Assembly: GCF_900167255.1 (NCBI RefSeq)
Contig: NZ_FUYB01000001.1
Location: 337,632 to 401,631 of the forward strand
DNA from: Thiothrix eikelboomii
GTDB taxonomy: Bacteria > Pseudomonadota > Gammaproteobacteria > Thiotrichales > Thiotrichaceae
Direction of reading: 5' to 3'
Length of the DNA: 64,000 nucleotides
The notes beneath the pieces were generated by a model that was given only the letters and a program-made list of their open reading frames with translations, was not told where the DNA came from and ran no database searches. Both the position numbers and the translations under genes were made by a program. Shown in pieces: positions 44,897-53,951 of the stretch; within the stretch, counting starts at the first letter, position 1; every line of letters starts with the position of its first letter.

Positions 44897-45627
44897 AGCA
44901 GACATCAACTGCCTTTTTTCTCGCCGTATCGCTGCTCACCCGCGTGCCGACTCCAACCCTACCCACTTTGAGCGGTGCCGACTTTGGGCGTTCAGTTTTA
45001 TTTTATCCCTTAGTCGGTGGGCTCATCGGTGGCCTGTTATGTTTACCGCTTTGGCTATTGCCCGAAGCCGAGCCTATCGTATTGGCAGCCATTTTAACAG
45101 TAATGTGGGCGGCGCTGACTGGAGGCTTACATTTAGATGGCGTAGCTGATAGCGCAGATGCTTGGTTGGGCGGCTTCGGTGATCTGGAAAAGACACATCG
45201 TATTCTCAAAGATCCGCTAGTCGGAGCAGCGGGGTCAATTGCGCTAAGTTCGACTTTATTACTGAAATTTGCCGCGTTAACTGTACTGATCAACCACCAA
45301 CTGATCTGGCTTATTTTATTTGCACCCGTACTAGGGCGTAATTTTGTCGTGTTACTCTTGATCAGCACGCCTTATGTACGCACTCAGGGTTTGGCGAGTG
45401 CTGCTGTGAATAATTTGCCAAAAACACCCGCTATTTACTTAGCCCTGTTGGTCATGGGGATCGCAGGCGGGTTGGCTTGGCAAGGCCTAGTCTTGGCTTT
45501 AATCGTATTTTGGCGGTTGCGCCGTTTAATGCTGCAGCGTTTAGGCGGCTGTACCGGAGATACAGCCGGAGCTTGCGTAGAATTCGGTGAAGCAGCATGG
45601 CTCATCGGGATCGCATTGAGTTTATAA
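44890..45627 (+). CDS. cobS: Adenosylcobinamide-GDP ribazoletransferase
   Basis: 245 aa integral membrane protein of CobS/CobV type. Hallmarks: FFLAVSLLTRVPTP, GGLHLDGVADSADAWLGG (metal-binding acidic cluster), KDPLVGAAGSIAL and a late GGCTGDTAGACVEFGEA. It joins the GDP-activated corrinoid to alpha-ribazole. It overlaps cobC by seven bases and converges on cobO with a six-base overlap of stops. Confidence 0.95.
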   Translation: MLKQTSTAFFLAVSLLTRVPTPTLPTLSGADFGRSVLFYPLVGGLIGGLLCLPLWLLPEAEPIVLAAILTVMWAALTGGLHLDGVADSADAWLGGFGDLEKTHRILKDPLVGAAGSIALSSTLLLKFAALTVLINHQLIWLILFAPVLGRNFVVLLLISTPYVRTQGLASAAVNNLPKTPAIYLALLVMGIAGGLAWQGLVLALIVFWRLRRLMLQRLGGCTGDTAGACVEFGEAAWLIGIALSL

Positions 45628-46227
45628 ATCGACACCCTTTTGCGCTTGGACACCTGCGCGATAGGCATGCTTTTCATCACTGATGTCTGAAACCGTATCC
45701 GCCAAGCTTCGTAGCTCAGACGTTGCAGCCCGTCCTGTCACCACTAAATGCTGCATCGGTGGGCGGTTGACTAGCGCATCATACACGCGCTCAGCCTCCA
45801 GATATTTATAATTAATCAGATAAGTCAGCTCATCCAAGACCACTAAATCATAGCTAGGGTCGGTTAGCATTTGCTCTGCAATCAACCAACCCCGCTCTGA
45901 GGTCGCAATATCTTGAGCACGATCTTGGGTGTCCCAAGTGAAACCATCCCCCAACACATGCCAGTCCACGTTAGCCTGCTGGCTAAAAAAGGCTTCTTCG
46001 CCGGTATCGGTTCTACTTTTAATAAACTGCGCTACTCCGACCTTCATTCCATGCCCTAACGCACGCGCCACCATACCGAAGGCTGAGCTAGACTTACCCT
46101 TACCGTTGCCTGTTAGCAACACAAACACACCTTGGTCTTGATTCGCTTGGGCGATGCTAGCATCAATCGCTGCTTTTTTACGTTGCATCCGTTCTTTATG
46201 TCGCTGATTTCTCTCTAATTCGTCCAT
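45622..46227 (-). CDS. cobO: Cob(I)yrinic acid a,c-diamide adenosyltransferase (CobO/BtuR type)
   Basis: 201 aa. The P-loop variant GNGKGKSSSAFGM, then VAQFIKS, VLDELTYLINYKYL and TGRAATSELRSLAD match CobO. It transfers the adenosyl group from ATP to cob(I)alamin or cobinamides. The gene is preceded by TTGCCTCC on the plus strand, i.e. GGAGG upstream of its ATG. No cobalamin riboswitch signature is seen in the leader. Confidence 0.95.
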   Translation of the reverse strand: MDELERNQRHKERMQRKKAAIDASIAQANQDQGVFVLLTGNGKGKSSSAFGMVARALGHGMKVGVAQFIKSRTDTGEEAFFSQQANVDWHVLGDGFTWDTQDRAQDIATSERGWLIAEQMLTDPSYDLVVLDELTYLINYKYLEAERVYDALVNRPPMQHLVVTGRAATSELRSLADTVSDISDEKHAYRAGVQAQKGVDL

Positions 46228-46547
46228 GTCTTGCCTCCTATTTGCTCAATGTCAACGTTTATACGGTTTAGTTCGTTCATAGGCTTACGGATAATATAAA
46301 CTTTTGCGGAAAAGCCATAAAATTGTTAATGTGCACTTAAATTAAGCGTAGATTCATTCAATATAAATGGCTCGCAGGCCCCACAACCTGAAGCTTGAGT
46401 GTTCTGTATCATAAGCTGCCTTAATTTTAGCGTGTAGTTAAATCGCCCTAAGCTCTACAAAAACGCTAAAACCTTTTAACGGCAACTTTTTACATTAACG
46501 ACTAAACTTTGGAATGATGGGGTCAATAATCCTGTCAAGGAGAAGGT
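46228..46547. other. 320-base divergent intergenic region between cobO and the AAA+ ATPase gene
   Basis: No gene is seen here. It is AT-rich and must carry both divergent promoters. A seven-base inverted repeat GTTTATA (46257-46263) / TATAAAC (46295-46301) lies near cobO. AAGGAGAAGG before 46548 is the ATPase ribosome site. I looked for B12-box bases (GCCACTG on either strand) and found none. Confidence 0.6.
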
Positions 46548-47321
46548 ATGGCATTTGGTAAAACAGGCATTGATTGGCGCTCAACGATTGCCGCCGTATG
46601 GCGATCAAATCGGCATTTTCTCAAGCCAATCACTCAGGTCGAGCTAATCGCACCGGATAGCCTGCTAGGCATTGATGAGCAGAAAGCTTTGTTATACAAA
46701 AACACAGAGAACTTTTTGCGTGGAAAGCCTTCGAGTCATGCGTTGCTTTGGGGCGCACGTGGAGTCGGTAAAACGACCTTAATCAAGACCTTACTGACTC
46801 GTTACCATAGTTACGGTTTGAGGATCATTGAAATACCCAAAGCGGATCTTCACTTATTACCTGACATCACCGATGATCTGCGTGAGCATCATCATCATTT
46901 TATTCTTTACTGTGACGATTTGACGTTTGAAGAGGGACAAACTGAGTATCGTCTACTAAAAAGCACAATGGAAGGAGCACTAGAAACGCCACCAACTAAT
47001 GTGCTGATTTATGCCACCTCGAATCGCCGCGCTCTGCTACCTGCCCACATGGCCGCTAACTTAAATCGTGATCTACGATCTGAGCAAGCACCGGATGCAG
47101 ATCATGAATACCTGTCATTAGCGGACTATTTTGGTTTATCACTGTCTTTTGCTCCTATGGATAAAGAGACTTATTTAGCCATTGTGGATCAACTTTTTAA
47201 AGGTAAAACCATTGACCGTAGTGCTTTGCATGAGGAAGCCTTACGGTTTGCAGCAGATCGAGGGGGCTATAGTGGACGTACCGCACGTCATTTTCTCACC
47301 CATTATCAAATATATATGTAA
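46548..47321 (+). CDS. DUF815 family AAA+ ATPase
   Basis: 257 aa. Walker A WGARGVGKTTLI (68-79), a Walker B region LYCDDLTFEEGQTEYR and sensor YATSNRRALLP are those of the DUF815 ATPases, which are widespread and of unsolved function. It has a strong AAGGAGAAGG ribosome site. An ankyrin-repeat protein gene follows after seven bases, then a lipoprotein gene, all on the plus strand. Coupling to these is by position only. Confidence 0.88.
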   Translation: MAFGKTGIDWRSTIAAVWRSNRHFLKPITQVELIAPDSLLGIDEQKALLYKNTENFLRGKPSSHALLWGARGVGKTTLIKTLLTRYHSYGLRIIEIPKADLHLLPDITDDLREHHHHFILYCDDLTFEEGQTEYRLLKSTMEGALETPPTNVLIYATSNRRALLPAHMAANLNRDLRSEQAPDADHEYLSLADYFGLSLSFAPMDKETYLAIVDQLFKGKTIDRSALHEEALRFAADRGGYSGRTARHFLTHYQIYM

Positions 47322-47328
47322 GAAAATT

Positions 47329-48048
47329 ATGAAAACTACACATCTGCGCTTATCGGTAACGGCGCTTTTAGTTACCGCTTCAGTCGGTACAGCTTACGCT
47401 GAGCCTGCTGATGTTTGGTCTTCTAATGCACCGACTGTTGAAACAACGACTAAAGCTGTCGCTGCTTCTCCCGTTGTACCTATTGCTACTGCTCCAGCTC
47501 CGGTGGCCGTTCGCCCAGCGGTGGCAACAGCCAGTGCGCCCGTAGCAGCAATGCGCTCTAGCTATAACTATGGCTCAACGGCTAATGCGGGTGCAGCACT
47601 ACCGAATGCGGTGAACGCTGCACCCACTGTTGCGGTGGATACTAGTCCGGTGCCACAAATGAGCCAACGTGATTTAGACGAACGCTTATGGTTGGCTGCT
47701 TTAGCTGGGAATCTAGCCATGATTAATGAGTTAGTCAGTCAAGGTGCAAACCCACGGATTGCCACACGTTACGGTGAAACCGCCATTCATGCGGCGGCGG
47801 CTCGAGGACATACGCAAATTATTGCTTTCCTTGCTCAACGTGGGGTCAATATCAATGCACGGACGAGCAATGGTTGGACAGCTTTGCATCATGCAGTACG
47901 CTTTGGACACGCGAATGTGGCGAACTATCTTGTACAAGCCGGTGCTAATCCTCGCGTCCCGACCAGTGACGTAGGGCAAAAAACACCGATTGATATTGCG
48001 ATGGATAAAAACGACTTAAGGATGGCAAGAATTTTGGGCTATCAATAA
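47329..48048 (+). CDS. Secreted ankyrin-repeat protein
   Basis: 239 aa from ATG 47329. The signal peptide is residues 1-24 (ending TAYAEP). An Ala/Pro/Val/Thr-rich linker runs to about residue 110, then three to four ankyrin repeats: LWLAALAGNLAMINELVSQG, YGETAIHAAAARGHTQIIAF and GWTALHHAVRFGHANVANYL. The repeats would lie in the periplasm or outside the cell and mediate protein contacts. No catalytic domain is present. It lies downstream of a DUF815 ATPase. Confidence 0.87.
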   Translation: MKTTHLRLSVTALLVTASVGTAYAEPADVWSSNAPTVETTTKAVAASPVVPIATAPAPVAVRPAVATASAPVAAMRSSYNYGSTANAGAALPNAVNAAPTVAVDTSPVPQMSQRDLDERLWLAALAGNLAMINELVSQGANPRIATRYGETAIHAAAARGHTQIIAFLAQRGVNINARTSNGWTALHHAVRFGHANVANYLVQAGANPRVPTSDVGQKTPIDIAMDKNDLRMARILGYQ

Positions 48049-48092
48049 GGTGCTGTTAAACTGGTGTTTTCCAATAACCCAAGAGTCTGGAT

Positions 48093-48455
48093 ATGAGACA
48101 TATCAGTAAAGTGCTGCTTAGCTTATCGGCGGCTAGTTTGTTAATGGTCGGCTGTACCCAAGAGACGCAAAACCAAATTGGGCGTGCCATTAATAACTGG
48201 ACAGGCACAAATGGTGTGCTAGAAGTGTATGCGGGTGACAAATTGGTTAGGCGTTTTGTCAAAATAGATAAATTGAGTACAGCTACAGGTACTAACTCAA
48301 GTGCTGACCGCCCTTACCGTTTTGGTAATGGCTATTTAGATGCCAACTTAAATGGGCTGGCCGATAAAGAAGAAAGCTATGTCTATTTTGAAATTAGCGA
48401 CTATTCAACTCAGTACGTCTTCTACGAAGCACCTAAAGTAATGCCTGTTCAATAA
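48093..48455 (+). CDS. Small putative lipoprotein
   Basis: 120 aa with a signal peptide and lipobox MVGC (Cys21). The mature part has a mixed fold with an acidic stretch (YLDANLNGLADKEESYVYF) reminiscent of a calcium-loop but not convincing as an EF-hand. No family is recognised. It follows the ankyrin gene by 44 bases and converges on xerC. It is likely anchored to the outer membrane. Confidence 0.65.
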   Translation: MRHISKVLLSLSAASLLMVGCTQETQNQIGRAINNWTGTNGVLEVYAGDKLVRRFVKIDKLSTATGTNSSADRPYRFGNGYLDANLNGLADKEESYVYFEISDYSTQYVFYEAPKVMPVQ

Positions 48456-48477
48456 CTTGGTTCAATAGCCCCAATAT

Positions 48478-49374
48478 TTAGGGCTTTTTATGCGCCCGTG
48501 GATGAGCTTGATCATACACGGCCGCTAAACGCTGAAAATCTAAGTGCGTGTAAATCTGCGTTGTGCCGATATTAACATGACCGAGCAATTCCTGTACGGC
48601 ACGCAAATCGCTTGATGACTCTAATAAATGACTTGCACACGAATGGCGCAATTTATGCGGGTGTAAATGCTGGGCTAAGCCACGCTTCTCTTGCCAGTAA
48701 ATCAAACGCGCCTGTACATTGCGCATACTAATACGACGACGTTGTTGGCTTACAAATAAAGCGGGTTCATCGGCATCGCATAAATCCCGGCGTAAGCTTA
48801 ACCAAGCCCGCAAAGCCTCCACCGCTTGCCGACCAATCGGCAAATCACGCTCTTTTCCGCCTTTGCCATACACACGCATCATGCCTTGGCTTAAATCTAA
48901 GCTATTCACATTTAAATTCACCAACTCTGCTAAGCGCACTCCTGAGGAATAAAATAACTCCATCATGGCGCAATCCCGCACTTCTAAAGCCCCTTCAGGA
49001 TCAGCGGCTAGCAAATAATCTAATTGATCCGTATTGAGAATTTCAGGTAGATGCGGCGGCGTTTTAGGCACAGGGACATCCACGCAAGGATTGGCATGGA
49101 CTAAGTTTTCACGCAGTAGAAACTGATAAAAGCGGCGCAGTGATGAAAGTTTACGTCGTAAGCTGCGACTGCCTAAGCCACGCCGTCGCAAAGCACTGAT
49201 CCAATCACGAATATGAAAAGCTTTCACTTGAGTCACTTCAGGTGCTGGCTTGAGCTGTTCCAACCACTGGATAAAATCACCCAAATCCTGCTGATAAGCA
49301 GACAGGGTTAATGGCGAATATCGTTTTTCGCTTTGTAGATAATGCTGATAACGCTCAAAAACTGCTAAATCCAT
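48478..49374 (-). CDS. xerC: Tyrosine recombinase XerC
   Basis: 298 aa. The N-terminal SAM-like core-binding domain (YLQSEKRYSPLTLSAYQQD) is followed by the catalytic domain with Arg in YSSGVRLAELVNL, HKLRHSCASHLL, and the final LGHVNIGTTQIYTHL with the nucleophile tyrosine. With XerD it resolves chromosome dimers at dif. It is third in the conserved dapF-DUF484-xerC operon, so it is the housekeeping enzyme and not a phage integrase. Confidence 0.96.
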   Translation of the reverse strand: MDLAVFERYQHYLQSEKRYSPLTLSAYQQDLGDFIQWLEQLKPAPEVTQVKAFHIRDWISALRRRGLGSRSLRRKLSSLRRFYQFLLRENLVHANPCVDVPVPKTPPHLPEILNTDQLDYLLAADPEGALEVRDCAMMELFYSSGVRLAELVNLNVNSLDLSQGMMRVYGKGGKERDLPIGRQAVEALRAWLSLRRDLCDADEPALFVSQQRRRISMRNVQARLIYWQEKRGLAQHLHPHKLRHSCASHLLESSSDLRAVQELLGHVNIGTTQIYTHLDFQRLAAVYDQAHPRAHKKP

Positions 49375-49377
49375 GCC

Positions 49378-50100
49378 TTAAGAATGACTCGATTCCAGCG
49401 AGGGGTCAACCCAAGCTTCTAAATGCAAGGATAAAGCCCGTGATACCAAATCACCCAACTGGCTAATGAATAAAGTCCCCATCGCCGGATGGAAGCGATC
49501 TTCATGCTCACTGCCTAAGGCTAAGACCCCAATCTTGCGAGCTTCGAATAAGGGAATCAGTACAGCTGACTTAATAGTGGTGTTCTCTTCGCCAAATAAA
49601 AAGATTTGCTGCTTAGGTCGTAAGCGTCCACAAACGGGTTGGCGCTTTTGGAATAGACCTGCCATCTGTTTTAACGCACGGTCTTCAGGATCAATGAAAT
49701 GCAAGCTGCTGTCCCCCGATTGCCCCCGACCAATTAGACGTAAGACCACGCTATCGGCATCAAATTCGGAACACATTAAATCGCGGCAAGTCGCCACCAC
49801 ATCATCTAAGCTGTCACAAGTCATTAACTCCAAAGCTAAATGATGTAGGCTAACGACAACACGCTCACTTTCACGCGCAGCACGTAGCATATCCTCCATT
49901 TGCCGTGACAGCTGTGCTTGTCGATCACGTTGGCGCTGCACTAAATGTTCTAATAAAGAAACGGCCTCGCCCGTGTGTCGATGGGGAATAAATAAACCAT
50001 CCAGAAGTTCTTCATGTTCTTGGAAAAAATCATGATTTGCACGGAGGTAAGCAGCTACCTGCTCGGCAGTCATATCGTCTGCGTCTAATTTTGTGCTCAT
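49378..50100 (-). CDS. DUF484 family protein (GAF-like)
   Basis: 240 aa from ATG 50100; the open frame further upstream is inside dapF and is not real. The N-terminus [17 protein letters not shown] and then [20 protein letters not shown] are typical of DUF484, whose second half has a GAF-like fold ([19 protein letters not shown]). Its role is unknown but its position between dapF and xerC is conserved in gammaproteobacteria. It overlaps dapF by four bases. Confidence 0.93.
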   Translation of the reverse strand: MSTKLDADDMTAEQVAAYLRANHDFFQEHEELLDGLFIPHRHTGEAVSLLEHLVQRQRDRQAQLSRQMEDMLRAARESERVVVSLHHLALELMTCDSLDDVVATCRDLMCSEFDADSVVLRLIGRGQSGDSSLHFIDPEDRALKQMAGLFQKRQPVCGRLRPKQQIFLFGEENTTIKSAVLIPLFEARKIGVLALGSEHEDRFHPAMGTLFISQLGDLVSRALSLHLEAWVDPSLESSHS

Positions 50101-50936
50101 ACTGTCACTGTACCTGTATAAACGGTCGTTGCAGGCCCTGTCATATAAACAGGTTGTCCCTCGCCTTGCCATGCAATTTGCAAACGCCCACCGGGTAAAT
50201 CCACTTGAACTTGCTCTGCAAGTAACCCCTGCAAACGCCCTGCTACCACAGCAGCACAAGCCCCCGTTCCACAAGCCCGAGTTTCCCCCGTTCCTCGCTC
50301 GAAGACTCGTAAACGAATCTGCTGAGGGTTAATGACCTGCATAAAACCGACATTAACACGCTTAGGAAATAGCGGATGTGACTCTAAACTAGCCCCTAAT
50401 GACTCCACGGGTGCGGCTTGCGTATCTGCGACTTGTAGCACAGCATGTGGATTACCCATCGACACGGCTGCGAACTGCACAGCATCTTGCCCTAGGTCCA
50501 CAGTATAGAGCATTTGGCGCGCTTGGAAAATGAATGGAATTTCAGCAGGCTCTAAGCGCGGTATTCCCATATTAACGGTAACCTGCCCATCGGCTGTTAA
50601 CTCTAAGACAATCCGTCCAGATTCAGTCATAACTGGAATCCGTGTCTTTTGGGTTAGCCCTTGCTCGTAGACAAAACGCGCAAAACAGCGCGCTCCGTTA
50701 CCACAATGCTCTACCTCACTGCCGTCGGCATTAAAAATTCGATAGCGAAAATCCGCATCATCTCCCGCATGAGGCTCAACCAACAGTAACTGATCAAAGC
50801 CAATCCCTTCATGGCGGTCAGCTAATTGCCGGACTAGTTGCTCATTAAAATCGAGTGGCTGATTAATGGCATCAAACACCGCGAAATCATTGCCTAAGCC
50901 ATGCATTTTGGTAAAACGGATTGACTGCGCTAGCAT
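50097..50936 (-). CDS. dapF: Diaminopimelate epimerase
   Basis: 279 aa, usual length. Both catalytic cysteines are present in [13 protein letters not shown] and [11 protein letters not shown]. It starts [15 protein letters not shown]. It converts LL- to meso-diaminopimelate for lysine and peptidoglycan. First gene of the dapF-DUF484-xerC operon; the AT-rich 127-base region before it holds its promoter and that of divergent tusA. Confidence 0.97.
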   Translation of the reverse strand: MLAQSIRFTKMHGLGNDFAVFDAINQPLDFNEQLVRQLADRHEGIGFDQLLLVEPHAGDDADFRYRIFNADGSEVEHCGNGARCFARFVYEQGLTQKTRIPVMTESGRIVLELTADGQVTVNMGIPRLEPAEIPFIFQARQMLYTVDLGQDAVQFAAVSMGNPHAVLQVADTQAAPVESLGASLESHPLFPKRVNVGFMQVINPQQIRLRVFERGTGETRACGTGACAAVVAGRLQGLLAEQVQVDLPGGRLQIAWQGEGQPVYMTGPATTVYTGTVTV

Positions 50937-51063
50937 CTGTGCCCCTTGTTTAAGCGAGTATATTAGTATACAAATATATAGCGATAAAGCGATATTGCTG
51001 CTATATTAGCAATACGTTATATAGCGTTTTACCCATCATTTTAATCGAAATCAGGAGAGGAAA

Positions 51064-51294
51064 ATGACCGATTTCAACACAGAGCTGGACGCACGTGGCC
51101 TTAATTGCCCTTTGCCCATTCTGCGCACCAAGAAAGCAATGACTGGCATGACAGCGGGCGATGTCTTAAAAATAGTCGCAACTGATCCCGGTTCTGTCAA
51201 GGACATGGAAGCCTATGCCAAGCAAACCGGCAATGAATTAGTCGGTAGCACAGAAAATAATGGCGAATATACCTTCTATATCAAGAAAAACTAA
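51064..51294 (+). CDS. tusA: Sulfurtransferase TusA family protein (second paralogue)
   Basis: 76 aa. LDARGLNCPLPILRTKKAM carries the persulfide cysteine, followed by the usual DPGSVKDMEAYAKQTG. The ribosome site AGGAGAGG is strong. It relays sulfur for tRNA thiouridine or, in sulfur oxidisers, for cytoplasmic sulfur transfer; no dsr or hdr gene is near. A clear terminator follows. It is the more canonical of the two TusA-like proteins in the window. Confidence 0.93.
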   Translation: MTDFNTELDARGLNCPLPILRTKKAMTGMTAGDVLKIVATDPGSVKDMEAYAKQTGNELVGSTENNGEYTFYIKKN

Positions 51295-51320
51295 GCATTT
51301 AGTTTTGCATGCTATACCTT

Positions 51321-51345
51321 AAAAGGCACGCCTTTGTGCCTTTTT
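51321..51345 (+). terminator. Rho-independent terminator of tusA
   Basis: AAAAGGCAC (51321-51329) pairs with GTGCCTTTT (51336-51344) around a six-base loop and continues into T residues (to 51345). It lies 26 bases after the tusA stop and immediately ahead of bioF. Confidence 0.9.
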
Positions 51346-51357
51346 CATATTGGGCGT

Positions 51358-51363
51358 TATAAT
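51358..51363 (+). promoter_or_regulatory. Possible -10 box directly before bioF
   Basis: TATAAT ends five bases before the bioF ATG at 51369, and no ribosome site is seen in between. If used, transcription would begin at about the start codon, giving a leaderless mRNA. The -35 (TTGTGC, within the terminator arm) is weak. Confidence 0.35.
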
Positions 51364-51368
51364 ACGCC

Positions 51369-52544
51369 ATGAACAAATACGCCCACCTTCACCAAGTCCT
51401 CGCCCAACGCCAACAGCAATCCCTATACCGCCGCGCTCGTATCACTGATGGCCCTCAACAGCCTATCATGCAAGTGAATGGCAGACCGATGCTGGCTTTC
51501 TGCAGCAATGATTATTTAGGCTTAGCCAACCATCCCGAGGTCATCAAAGCTTTTCAGCAAGCTGCCAATCAATACGGTGTCGGTAGTGGTGCTGCCCACT
51601 TGGTTAATGGGCATTCGCGTTTGCATCAGCAACTTGAAGAAGCGCTAGCTGAATTCACTAAACGGGAACGAGCCTTATTATTTTCTACTGGTTATATGGC
51701 AAATTTAGGGCTGGTGGCTGCTTTAGCCGAACGCCCAGATACGATTTATCAAGACCGGCTCAATCATGCTTCTTTATTAGATGCGGCTCGGTTATCTAGT
51801 GCAAAACGAGTCCGTTATCCACATAAAGATACCCAGCAACTCGCCAAGCGGTTAGAGGCACAAAGTACCGGACAAAAAGTGATAGTCACGGATGGTGTAT
51901 TTAGCATGGATGGCGATACTGCCCCAGTTAAAACCTTAGCGAGCTTAGCCAAGCAGCATGAGGCTTGGCTCATCGTGGACGATGCACATGGTTTGGGATT
52001 CTTAGGTGAGACTGGGGCAGGTTTATTAGAAGCTGAACACTTAGCTCAAGACGATGCAATCTTAATGGGTACACTCGGTAAAGCTCTTGGCACAGCAGGC
52101 GCTTTCGTAGCAGCCAGTGCTGATTTAATTGAATTTTTGATTCAAACCGCACGCCCTTATATTTATACCACTGCCCAACCGCCTGCGATAGCTGCTGCCA
52201 GTTTAGCTAGCCTAAAACTAGTGCAAACCGAAAACGGGCGGCGCGAGCATCTCAAGGAATTAATTCAAGTTTTTCGCCAAGGGGCTGAGCAATTAGGCTT
52301 AGCTTTAATGCCCTCAACTACTCCAATTCAACCCATTATTATCGGTGAAAATGCTAAAACCTTGGCTATGAGTCAGCAATTAGAGCAATTAGGTATTTTG
52401 ATTACTGCAATTCGCCCCCCCACCGTCCCTGCAAATACTGCACGCTTACGCATTACTTTGTCAGCCGCCCATAGTCAAGAGCAAGTCGAATTTTTATTAG
52501 CAGCCTTAGAACAGGTCATTCAGTCACAGACGCCAATACCCTAG
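51369..52544 (+). CDS. bioF: 8-amino-7-oxononanoate synthase
   Basis: 391 aa. The PLP-dependent alpha-oxoamine synthase pattern is present: [26 protein letters not shown], the [12 protein letters not shown] loop, VDDAHGLG and the PLP lysine in [14 protein letters not shown]. It joins pimeloyl-ACP/CoA and alanine in biotin synthesis. No other bio gene is near. The start has no Shine-Dalgarno, and a TATAAT lies five bases upstream. Confidence 0.93.
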   Translation: MNKYAHLHQVLAQRQQQSLYRRARITDGPQQPIMQVNGRPMLAFCSNDYLGLANHPEVIKAFQQAANQYGVGSGAAHLVNGHSRLHQQLEEALAEFTKRERALLFSTGYMANLGLVAALAERPDTIYQDRLNHASLLDAARLSSAKRVRYPHKDTQQLAKRLEAQSTGQKVIVTDGVFSMDGDTAPVKTLASLAKQHEAWLIVDDAHGLGFLGETGAGLLEAEHLAQDDAILMGTLGKALGTAGAFVAASADLIEFLIQTARPYIYTTAQPPAIAAASLASLKLVQTENGRREHLKELIQVFRQGAEQLGLALMPSTTPIQPIIIGENAKTLAMSQQLEQLGILITAIRPPTVPANTARLRITLSAAHSQEQVEFLLAALEQVIQSQTPIP

Positions 52545-52646
52545 ACAAAGCTATTTACAAAACTCGAAAAGTATACTAAACCACTAGTGTAGCACGGGCT
52601 TGCGTGCGCATTTCTATTTGATACCCCACCCTCAGGAGCTGAATTG

Positions 52647-53270
52647 ATGAGTACTTTAGTGGCTGTTGCTTTTGCTGATGAAAAAATGGCGTTCGATATG
52701 CGTGAAAAATTGGTGTCGATGCAAAAAGAATATCTAATTGAAATGGAAGATGCGGTGGTTGTTACTAAAAATGCTGAAGGTAAAGTCAAACTCCATCAAG
52801 CCGTTAACTTAACCGCAGCGGGTGCTGTCGGTGGAACTTTTTGGGGAATGTTAATCGGGATGTTATTTTTAAACCCCTTACTCGGTGCAGCTGTGGGTGC
52901 TGGTACAGGTGCATTAACCGGCGCTTTAACGGATATTGGCATTGATGATAAGTTCATGAGTGAGCTAGCGAAGTCAATGGAATCGGGGCATGCGATGTTA
53001 TTCGTCCTAGTACGGCGTGCAACCACTGATAAAGTCTTAGAAGGCTTAAAAGGTTTCCAAGGCACGATTATTCAAACCTCGCTGGCTAAAGACCAAGAAG
53101 AGCAATTGCGTCAAGTTTTATCCACCCCTGCTGTCCAAGCTTATATTGAAGCCCAGCAAGCAGCTCCAGCAGCTCCAGCAGCTCCAGCAGCTCCAGCAGC
53201 TCCAGCAGCTCCAGCAGCTCCAGCAGAAACTAATACATCTGCGCCGGCTATTAACACTCCTTCACAATAA
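52647..53270 (+). CDS. DUF1269 family membrane-associated protein with (AAP)7 tail
   Basis: 207 aa from ATG 52647; a TTG lies just before it. The N-terminal ferredoxin-like part (VAVAFADEKMAFDMREKL) is followed by a glycine/alanine-rich hairpin of two membrane segments (GTFWGMLIGMLFLNPLLGAA, then GAGTGALTGALTDIGID), then KFMSELAKSMESGHAMLFVL. This is the DUF1269 family of unknown role. The C-terminus carries seven Ala-Ala-Pro repeats from a 9-bp tandem repeat. It precedes an HdeD-like gene by about 90 bases; both suggest membrane stress. Confidence 0.87.
   Translation: MSTLVAVAFADEKMAFDMREKLVSMQKEYLIEMEDAVVVTKNAEGKVKLHQAVNLTAAGAVGGTFWGMLIGMLFLNPLLGAAVGAGTGALTGALTDIGIDDKFMSELAKSMESGHAMLFVLVRRATTDKVLEGLKGFQGTIIQTSLAKDQEEQLRQVLSTPAVQAYIEAQQAAPAAPAAPAAPAAPAAPAAPAETNTSAPAINTPSQ
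53160..53222 (+). repeat. Tandem 9-bp repeat, seven copies, encoding Ala-Ala-Pro
   Basis: The unit GCAGCTCCA is repeated seven times without change in the 3' part of the DUF1269 gene. Identical copies of a 9-bp unit can expand or contract by slippage while staying in frame. Confidence 0.95.
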
Positions 53271-53360
53271 TCACGGAATTGTCACAAAGCTGCGTAAAAA
53301 TAATGTTTGAATGGGCTAATCAACCCCAACCTTTCAATTTTGCATTAAGAGTAATACATT

Positions 53361-53951
53361 ATGAGTACAATTTTAGCTAGCCCTCTCGCAGAGTCTAATG
53401 CTCAAATAACACGTGTCACTTCCAATTGGTATTGGTATGTTATCGCAGGTATTGTGTTCTTAATCGGTGGCTTTATCGGTATCAGCAAACCCGTAATTGC
53501 CTCTTTAACTGTTGAAACCATGACAGCTATCTTTTTTATTGTGGGCGGTTTATTACAGGCTTTTCAATTATTCCGTGCTAATAAGACCTCTTCTTTTATT
53601 TGGGCCTTATTATTAGGTTTACTATTTATTGCCCTCGGTATCGTTTTGTTACGTAATCCAGTTGCAGGTTTATTTAGCCTGACAATTGTAGCAGCGGCTT
53701 TAATCGGTGCTTCAGGCGTTGTTAAATTGGTTTATGCTTTTAAACTGCGCCCTTTAAGTGGTTGGATCTGGATGTTAATTTCAGGGATTATTTCGCTTAT
53801 ATTGGCTTTTATAATTTTCACTAATATGGCTGCAAGTGCTGCAATAACTTTAGGTATCCTGTTATCAGTTGAGTTGATTAGCAGCGGTATTTGGCTGCTG
53901 CTAATCGGCTTCAGCTTTAGAAAAATTAACAAGGAATTATCAGCTCACTAA
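53361..53951 (+). CDS. HdeD-like (DUF308) membrane protein, second copy
   Basis: 196 aa with six hydrophobic helices in three pairs (VIAGIVFLIGGFIGISKPVI; FFIVGGLLQAFQLF; LGLLFIALGIVLLRNPVAGL). It shares the whole layout with the protein at 9169-9756, so the two are paralogues. It lies after a DUF1269 gene and converges on an AI-2E family gene with a four-base overlap of stops. The role is inferred only by family. Confidence 0.85.
   Translation: MSTILASPLAESNAQITRVTSNWYWYVIAGIVFLIGGFIGISKPVIASLTVETMTAIFFIVGGLLQAFQLFRANKTSSFIWALLLGLLFIALGIVLLRNPVAGLFSLTIVAAALIGASGVVKLVYAFKLRPLSGWIWMLISGIISLILAFIIFTNMAASAAITLGILLSVELISSGIWLLLIGFSFRKINKELSAH

Noticed and set aside
48478-49374. Tyrosine recombinase as a sign of a mobile element
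   Set aside because: It lies in the conserved dapF-DUF484-xerC operon, so it is the housekeeping XerC.
49378-50274. Longer DUF484 protein beginning at 50274
   Set aside because: The extra 58 residues are inside dapF on the same strand in a different frame; ATG 50100 overlaps the dapF stop by four bases and gives the normal DUF484 start.
53160-53222. CRISPR or other repeat array
   Set aside because: The repeats are nine bases with no spacers and are in frame within a coding region.
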